The notes under the pieces: model-generated
Databases searched by the model: none
Seen by the model: only the letters and a program-made list of their open reading frames with translations
What the model was told of the DNA's origin: nothing
Assembly (NCBI GenBank): GCA_002303765.1
Contig: DBCB01000262.1
Coordinates: 1-5,802, forward strand
Length of the DNA: 5,802 bases
Direction of reading: 5' to 3'
Origin: Planctomycetaceae bacterium UBA969
Lineage (GTDB): Bacteria; Planctomycetota; Planctomycetia; Gemmatales; Gemmataceae
In this document: piece by piece, positions 1 to 3,684 of the stretch
Position numbering within the stretch: the first letter of the stretch is position 1
Layout: each line of letters opens with the position of its first letter
Program-made: the position numbers and the translations under genes

Positions 1-1392
1 CAGTCCGCATTGGAAGGTATAGCCAAGGATGATGCCAAAGATTTGAGTATCCGCAAAGCTGCGTTTGAAAGCATAGCAGACCTTGATAGTAAATCCTCCA
101 TCGCATTGCTTAAGGGAATGATTTCAGCATCAAGTGATAATCCCTTGCCAATCAAGCGCTGGGCCTTGGTCTCACTTGCATCGTTAGATGTAAACTCTGC
201 AGCAGAATTATCTGTAAAGATTCTGGAACTGCCTCAAAGCAGTGCAGAACTTGCAGAAGTGTTTGATGCTTTTTTGAGCAAAAAAGAAGGCTTGGCTCCA
301 ATTCTTAAGGTGCTTGCGAATTCTACAATCTCTGCTGATGCAGCGAAAGTTGGCATTCGTCAGGCTAAAGGTTCTGGTAGGGATGTAACTGAACTGGTGA
401 AGAACCTCGAAAAAGCCGGAAAGATTGGCGCTGTTTCAAGAGACATCAGCAAGGAAAAACTTGCTGAAATGACCAAGGCTGTTCTTGCCCAAGGCGATCC
501 TGCAAGGGGCGAACTTGTATTTAGAAGAAAAGAACTTGCCTGCATGAAGTGCCATGCGATTTCAGGTTCGGGCGGCTTGGTGGGCCCAGATATGACCAGC
601 ATTGGCGCCAGTGCTCAAATCGATTACCTGATCGAATCCATGATCAATCCTAACAAAGCCATCAAGGAAAATTATCATTCCATCGTGGTCACCACCGATG
701 ATGGTAAGGTTTTCAATGGTATCAAGGTTAGGCAGGATAATAATGAATTGGTGTTGCGTGATGCGGAAGACCGACTCATTAACATCTCGCTTAAGAAAAT
801 CGAAGAACAGAAAAACGGTAAATCCCTGATGCCTGAAGGCATGGTGGATTCTTTGACCCAAGGCGAGCTTATTGATCTCGTACGGTTTCTTTCCGAGTTG
901 GGGAAAGTCGGGCCCTATGGTCCGGGCAAAGCTTCTATTGTGCGAAGATACGAAGCGATGGAACCCGATGCAAATGCCTACACTGTGTTAGGACGCAAGG
1001 GGCAGGATGCCTTTGCAAATCCCGCAGAGAATCTTAAATGGTCGAATGCTTATGCCATGGTGGTTGGCACCTTGCCACTGCGCGATCTGCCCTTGTTGCA
1101 ACAAAAGCGAAACCTTGAAAATGTCACGCATTCAATGGCATTTGTTCGCTTTGGTTTTGAAACAAGTAGCATGGGAAGTGTAAACATCATGCTGGATAAA
1201 GCTACCGGGATATCGGCTTGGGTGGATGGAAAACCAATTGCAATTGCGCCAACGGGTTTGATTAACCTCAAGGTCACTCCTGGAGTGCACACGGTGGTTC
1301 TTAAACTAGATGGAAAAGTTGCAGGCGTGAAAGTTGAAATCGAAGATGATAAGGAAAGCCCTGCAAAGGTTAAAATTGTGCAGGGCAAGTAA
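1..1392 (+). CDS. PVC-type heme-binding CxxCH protein, 5' partial (HEAT-like repeats, c-type heme domain, C-terminal beta-rich extension)
   Basis: The frame is open from base 1 with no start codon that has a ribosome binding site, so this is the last 463 residues of a longer protein. Residues about 15-145 are alternating amphipathic helices resembling HEAT-like repeats. Residues about 165-300 match the Pirellula/Verrucomicrobium-type heme-binding domain (TIGR02603 family): GDPARGELVF leads into the heme site C181-MKC-H185, then VGPDM at 194-198, and MPEGM at 277-281 supplies the probable distal Met. Residues about 305-463 form a Gly/Val-rich, probably beta-sandwich tail containing AWVDGKPIA and PGVHTVVLKLDG. 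In this family the missing N-terminus often carries a sugar-dehydrogenase-like beta-propeller (TIGR02604) and an export signal; that is family knowledge, not seen here. A periplasmic electron-transfer or dehydrogenase role is inferred, and the substrate is unknown. The gene is convergent with the next one and has no visible terminator of its own. Confidence 0.88.
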   Translation, partial: QSALEGIAKDDAKDLSIRKAAFESIADLDSKSSIALLKGMISASSDNPLPIKRWALVSLASLDVNSAAELSVKILELPQSSAELAEVFDAFLSKKEGLAPILKVLANSTISADAAKVGIRQAKGSGRDVTELVKNLEKAGKIGAVSRDISKEKLAEMTKAVLAQGDPARGELVFRRKELACMKCHAISGSGGLVGPDMTSIGASAQIDYLIESMINPNKAIKENYHSIVVTTDDGKVFNGIKVRQDNNELVLRDAEDRLINISLKKIEEQKNGKSLMPEGMVDSLTQGELIDLVRFLSELGKVGPYGPGKASIVRRYEAMEPDANAYTVLGRKGQDAFANPAENLKWSNAYAMVVGTLPLRDLPLLQQKRNLENVTHSMAFVRFGFETSSMGSVNIMLDKATGISAWVDGKPIAIAPTGLINLKVTPGVHTVVLKLDGKVAGVKVEIEDDKESPAKVKIVQGK

Positions 1393-1399
1393 GCCATTA

Positions 1400-1834
1400 T
1401 TACATCGCAACTAGGTCCCAATTGATGCTGGGTGCGGGAAACTTTGGGTGCTTGTGCACTAGCGCAGGCAGATTCTCATCCTTGAAGTATTGCCCCACCC
1501 TTTCTTCAATTTGCTGGAATCTATCTTCGCAAGCTTGATGAAAAAAGTTCGATACATCACCCGCAATCCAGCGATTTCTTACCTGTGCAATCTCGCATAA
1601 CAGAGATGCATAAATCTTCTGGTTCAAACGATGATAGCAACGCGGATGGTTCCCGTGTTCAGTGCTCCAAAAGCTTTCTGCATACGCATCAGGATTACCA
1701 ACTTCAATCCAATGAAATTGAGCATCTACAAAAAGGTTGCAGGCATTTGGGTTTTTCTTTCGCTTGAGAGGCGCCTTTTTTATCGCGGGAAGACTCTGTA
1801 TATCTTCCGAAACTGAAGTGTTGATAGCTAGCAT
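1400..1834 (-). CDS. hypothetical protein, 144 residues, unrecognised
   Basis: I do not recognise this protein. The ATG at 1834-1832 is chosen because a strong Shine-Dalgarno, AGGAAGGA (complement of 1848-1841), sits 6 bases before it. An in-frame TTG two codons further upstream directly abuts that site and is rejected. The product has no signal peptide or membrane segment, so it is probably cytoplasmic. A basic stretch, KKAPLKRKKNP, lies at residues 19-29. The middle is rich in aromatics, His and Cys: C32, H41, W42, W56, H60, H63, C66, H68, C80, then a helical part with RNRW at 86-89, H99 and C102. The C-terminus, with HKHPKFPAPS at 127-136, looks unstructured. The scattered Cys and His could bind metal but form no spacing I can assign. 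It lies downstream of the propeller gene on the same strand, beyond that gene's terminator, so it probably has its own promoter in the AT-rich gap. Coding status rests on the ribosome binding site, the length and the protein-like composition. Confidence 0.65.
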   Translation of the reverse strand: MLAINTSVSEDIQSLPAIKKAPLKRKKNPNACNLFVDAQFHWIEVGNPDAYAESFWSTEHGNHPRCYHRLNQKIYASLLCEIAQVRNRWIAGDVSNFFHQACEDRFQQIEERVGQYFKDENLPALVHKHPKFPAPSINWDLVAM

Positions 1835-1840
1835 GACCAA

Positions 1841-1848
1841 TCCTTCCT
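1841..1848 (-). promoter_or_regulatory. Ribosome binding site of the 144-residue gene
   Basis: Read on the minus strand this is AGGAAGGA, ending 6 bases before the ATG at 1834. It decides the start in favour of that ATG over the in-frame TTG at 1840. Its first bases overlap the right arm of the palindrome CCTGAATTCAGG (1846-1857), so something binding or folding there could affect translation. Confidence 0.7.
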
Positions 1849-1857
1849 GAATTCAGG
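1846..1857. repeat. Perfect 12-base palindrome overlapping a ribosome binding site
   Basis: CCTGAATTCAGG equals its own reverse complement. It has no spacer, so it is better suited to a dimeric DNA-binding protein than to an RNA hairpin. One such palindrome is expected by chance in about 4 kb, so its location upstream of the unrecognised gene is the only reason to note it. Confidence 0.4.
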
Positions 1858-1863
1858 TGGCTG

Positions 1864-1877
1864 GCGCATCCTTGCGC
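1864..1877. repeat. Short GC-rich inverted repeat
   Basis: GCGCA and TGCGC pair around a four-base loop (tcct). It lies about 30-43 bases upstream of the ATG of the minus-strand 144-residue gene and would be in that gene's leader RNA if transcription starts further up. There is no T-run, so it is not a terminator. Function is unknown. Confidence 0.35.
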
Positions 1878-1900
1878 ACGATATCAATTTCTATATTCAT

Positions 1901-1932
1901 CTTACGCAGCGAACTACCTATTTGTTCGTAAG
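1901..1932. repeat. Bipartite inverted repeat in the leader of the 144-residue gene
   Basis: The outer arms CTTAC (1901-1905) and GTAAG (1928-1932) pair, and the inner arms GAAC (1911-1914) and GTTC (1924-1927) pair around a nine-base loop. The five bases gcagc (1906-1910) are left as a one-sided bulge. As RNA this is a modest nine-pair stem with a bulge. It could be a regulatory fold or chance. Confidence 0.35.
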
Positions 1933-1944
1933 AATTCATGAATT
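1933..1944. repeat. Perfect 12-base palindrome AATTCATGAATT
   Basis: The sequence equals its own reverse complement and directly follows the bipartite inverted repeat ending at 1932. It lies in AT-rich DNA where a promoter for the minus-strand 144-residue gene would be expected. That position would suit an operator, but chance is not excluded. Confidence 0.35.
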
Positions 1945-1970
1945 ATTCGTGTAATTATCATTAATCAAAT

Positions 1971-2011
1971 AAAAAAGCTCTCTCCCACAACTATTGCGGG
2001 AAAGAGCTTTT
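1971..2011 (-). terminator. Rho-independent terminator of the beta-propeller gene
   Basis: On the minus strand the arm at 2011-1998 (AAAAGCTCTTTCCC) pairs with 1986-1973 (GGGAGAGAGCTTTT) with one mismatch in 14 pairs and an 11-base loop. The stem runs into six T residues (complement of 1976-1971). It begins 23 bases after the propeller gene's stop codon, which is textbook placement. On the plus strand the stem ends in only four T, and no plus-strand gene lies just upstream, so it is assigned to the minus strand. Confidence 0.88.
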
Positions 2012-2033
2012 GCTGAATTTTAGCCGAAATCTA

Positions 2034-3323
2034 TTACTTTACTTCGATTGCGTAAAGAGTTTCAAACCCCCGAATATAAATTTTACCATTCGATATCGCA
2101 GGTGATGAAGTGATTTGATCAGGAAGCTTATTGGTCGCTATAATTTCAAACTTCGGCCCCGCCTTCACTACCGTTACCGTGCCATCTCTTGCTGCTAGGT
2201 AGATTTTACCATCAGCTAAAACAGGGGAAGCTCTATGGCGGGCGTTATGAGTTCGCTCGTTATAAAGTTCTTTTCCAGTCTTGGCTTCCATGCAGATAAG
2301 AAATCCGTTTTCCCTGCAAAGATAAACTAGGCCATCATGAACAAGTGGCGAAGGTACATCTGGGGTGCTGGTGGGCCTACGCCATACTTCACTGCTATTG
2401 CCCATGGTTACCAAGCCAGAAGCGCCTGGTTTCAAGCCAACCACTGGTCCATTCTTGGCGCTAGGTATCACAATAAGGTCACTAACCGCGACGGGTGAAG
2501 CAACAAACCTTAGGGTTTTGTTGTACTTATCTTTGGGGTTTAAGCCGCCTACACGCCAGAGTTCCTTACCATCTTTGAGCGAATGGCCAGTTGCGTAATC
2601 ATTTCCATGCACAATCAATTGGGTTTCCTTGCCATTAGTCCAGATGGTTGGTGAGGCGTAGGAATGCTTGCATTCTTCAACGCCATCGCTGGGTCGATCA
2701 ATTTTCCAGACTTCTTTGCCTGTGTTTTTATCAATGCAAATCACCTTGGCTCCGCCATCGTGAATCAAGGCTTGGTAAAGTTTGTCTTCATGCAAAACGG
2801 GTGTAGAGTGAATTCCGAATTGGATTTTGAATGCGCCATACTCTTTCTGCATATCCATCTTCCAGACTTCTTTGCCTGAAAAATCATAACAGCCAAGGAT
2901 ACCAGCACCGACAAAAGCCCAGACATTTTTACCATCGGTGGAACACGATGCGGAAGCGCCATTGCCTTCATCCACTCTTACCTTGGTACTACCTTTTGCC
3001 AATACATTTTTCCAAAGCTGTTTGCCTTCGGTGCTAATGCAAAGCAATACTTGGTCTTCGCCATCCACACTGGTAAGAAACATCTTGTCGTTCCAGATCA
3101 CAGGTGTGGAACTGCCCATTCCAGGCATGGGCAATTTCCAAGCGATATTCTGCTTGTCGCTCCAGGTTGAAGGGAGTTTGGTTTCTTTAGAGATTCCATC
3201 AAAGGATTGTCCGCGCCAGTTAGGCCAGTTCTCTGCATTAGCAATCGAGGCGGAAACAATCAGGGAAACGCCTAATGCCCCAATTCGAATGGACTGTGAT
3301 AACTTTTTGGAAATCCCTAACAT
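2034..3323 (-). CDS. Secreted PQQ-like beta-propeller repeat protein (BamB-like fold)
   Basis: The protein has 429 residues. The ATG at 3323 is chosen over an in-frame ATG at 3383 because AGGAG (complement of 3336-3332) lies 8 bases before it and because it gives a standard Sec signal peptide: KK at 6-7, a hydrophobic core at 14-27, and probable cleavage after ANA at residue 30. The mature protein opens with ENWPNWRGQSFDG, the usual start of planctomycete propeller paralogues. Seven xSP/xTP strand motifs, at about 71, 172, 222, 274, 323, 364 and 405, alternate with GKxLW or GKEVW tryptophan-docking motifs (100-104, 150-154, 202-206, 252-256; GKELY at 350-354). This supports a complete seven- or eight-bladed propeller. 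These repeats are called PQQ-like by fold. I see nothing that proves cofactor binding or catalysis, so a scaffold or binding role is equally possible. It is probably a single-gene transcript, ended by the terminator at 1971-2011 and divergent from the di-heme gene. Confidence 0.92.
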   Translation of the reverse strand: MLGISKKLSQSIRIGALGVSLIVSASIANAENWPNWRGQSFDGISKETKLPSTWSDKQNIAWKLPMPGMGSSTPVIWNDKMFLTSVDGEDQVLLCISTEGKQLWKNVLAKGSTKVRVDEGNGASASCSTDGKNVWAFVGAGILGCYDFSGKEVWKMDMQKEYGAFKIQFGIHSTPVLHEDKLYQALIHDGGAKVICIDKNTGKEVWKIDRPSDGVEECKHSYASPTIWTNGKETQLIVHGNDYATGHSLKDGKELWRVGGLNPKDKYNKTLRFVASPVAVSDLIVIPSAKNGPVVGLKPGASGLVTMGNSSEVWRRPTSTPDVPSPLVHDGLVYLCRENGFLICMEAKTGKELYNERTHNARHRASPVLADGKIYLAARDGTVTVVKAGPKFEIIATNKLPDQITSSPAISNGKIYIRGFETLYAIEVK

Positions 3324-3331
3324 TTGCAATA

Positions 3332-3336
3332 CTCCT
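3332..3336 (-). promoter_or_regulatory. Ribosome binding site of the beta-propeller gene
   Basis: AGGAG on the minus strand lies 8 bases upstream of the ATG at 3323. The alternative ATG at 3383 has no such site, and starting there would add 20 residues in front of a good signal peptide. This site therefore sets the start. Confidence 0.75.
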
Positions 3337-3381
3337 AGATTTTGAAAAACAAGGCAGGTTTCAATACGCAGATATCCCAAC

Positions 3382-3390
3382 ATGATAGCA
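3382..3390 (-). promoter_or_regulatory. Candidate extended -10 promoter for the beta-propeller gene
   Basis: On the minus strand the bases read TGCTATCAT, that is TGn followed by TATCAT, one mismatch from TATAAT. No good -35 lies at 17 bases, which extended -10 promoters can tolerate. Transcription would begin near 3375 and give a leader of about 50 bases. It also places the rejected upstream ATG (3383) inside the promoter. Confidence 0.3.
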
Positions 3391-3541
3391 TTCTTTAGGC
3401 ATCAAAGAAGACAAATTTTGCAGGAGAATAAATAGAAGTGGGGGCCCTAAGATCACGAACGAAATACAATCCTGAAACTGCAAAGAGTTCAGGCAAAACT
3501 TCCCAATTCTTGCGAGAAAAATCTGTAAAGCCAACCGGGGA

Positions 3542-3550
3542 TGATATAAT
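3542..3550 (+). promoter_or_regulatory. Candidate extended -10 promoter for the di-heme gene
   Basis: TGATATAAT is a perfect extended -10 (TGn then TATAAT). No convincing -35 is seen at normal spacing; the nearest TTG-type hexamer, at 3510-3515, is too far. Transcription would start near 3557, inside the tandem repeat at 3551-3568, giving a leader of roughly 95 bases. Confidence 0.4.
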
Positions 3551-3568
3551 TTGAAATAGTTGAAATAG
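3551..3568. repeat. Tandem duplication of TTGAAATAG
   Basis: Two exact 9-base copies lie head to tail, followed by a partial third (AATAG at 3569-3573, sharing its last bases). The pair begins right after the candidate -10, so it covers the expected transcription start. It could be a regulator site or a slippage duplication. Confidence 0.6.
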
Positions 3569-3617
3569 AATAGTGGTCTATGGTAATTTGCCTGCCTTTG
3601 GTTTGAAAGCAACCATA

Positions 3618-3684
3618 TTTTTTCTCTTGGTTCGTTTTAGGGTGTGAAACATGATTGCAGTTCTTGCAAGTTTTTTTCTCTTGG
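3618..3684 (+). repeat. 13-base direct repeat flanking the di-heme start codon
   Basis: TTTTTTCTCTTGG occurs at 3618-3630, in the untranslated leader, and again at 3672-3684, where it encodes FFLL of the signal peptide. The copies are 54 bases apart. The T-rich content makes a chance match easier than for random sequence. Function is unknown. Confidence 0.45.
3639..3642 (+). promoter_or_regulatory. Ribosome binding site of the di-heme gene
   Basis: AGGG lies 8 bases before the ATG at 3651 and is weaker than the sites of the two minus-strand genes. An in-frame TGA at 3645-3647 rules out any upstream start, and the next in-frame ATG is at codon 84, beyond the first heme site. Confidence 0.5.

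Larger units (their letters stand above)
3324..3650. other. Divergent intergenic control region between the propeller and di-heme genes
   Basis: This 327-base stretch separates two genes transcribed away from each other, so both promoters should lie here. It contains an extended -10 candidate on each strand, a tandem TTGAAATAG repeat at 3551-3568 and one copy of a 13-base direct repeat at 3618-3630. The longest open frame (minus, 3612-3361) has no ribosome binding site and does not look like a protein. I see no RNA gene or riboswitch. Confidence 0.6.

Noticed and set aside
360..1421. Minus-strand open frames opposite the heme-binding gene (360-602, 562-861, 1050-1421)
   Set aside because: They lie opposite a clearly recognisable protein with conserved motifs and show none themselves.
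1417..1432. Small hairpin CCCA/TGGG as terminator of the first gene
   Set aside because: Four pairs with no T-run are too weak, and it lies inside the convergent coding region.
1585..1816. Two overlapping plus-strand open frames of about 60 codons
   Set aside because: They are antisense to the better supported 144-residue gene, have no convincing ribosome binding sites and have unlikely composition.
1838..1840. TTG as start of the 144-residue protein (minus strand)
   Set aside because: It directly abuts the Shine-Dalgarno AGGAAGGA with no spacing; the ATG at 1834 has a 6-base spacing.
2365..3345. Plus-strand open frames opposite the propeller gene, the longest at 2938-3345
   Set aside because: The opposite strand encodes a complete propeller with repeated motifs; these frames are its mirror.
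3324..3383. Longer form of the propeller protein starting at the ATG at 3383
   Set aside because: It has no ribosome binding site, overlaps a -10 candidate and would put 20 residues before a complete signal peptide.
3361..3612. 83-codon minus-strand frame in the divergent intergenic region
   Set aside because: It has no ribosome binding site or known motif, and it covers both promoter candidates.
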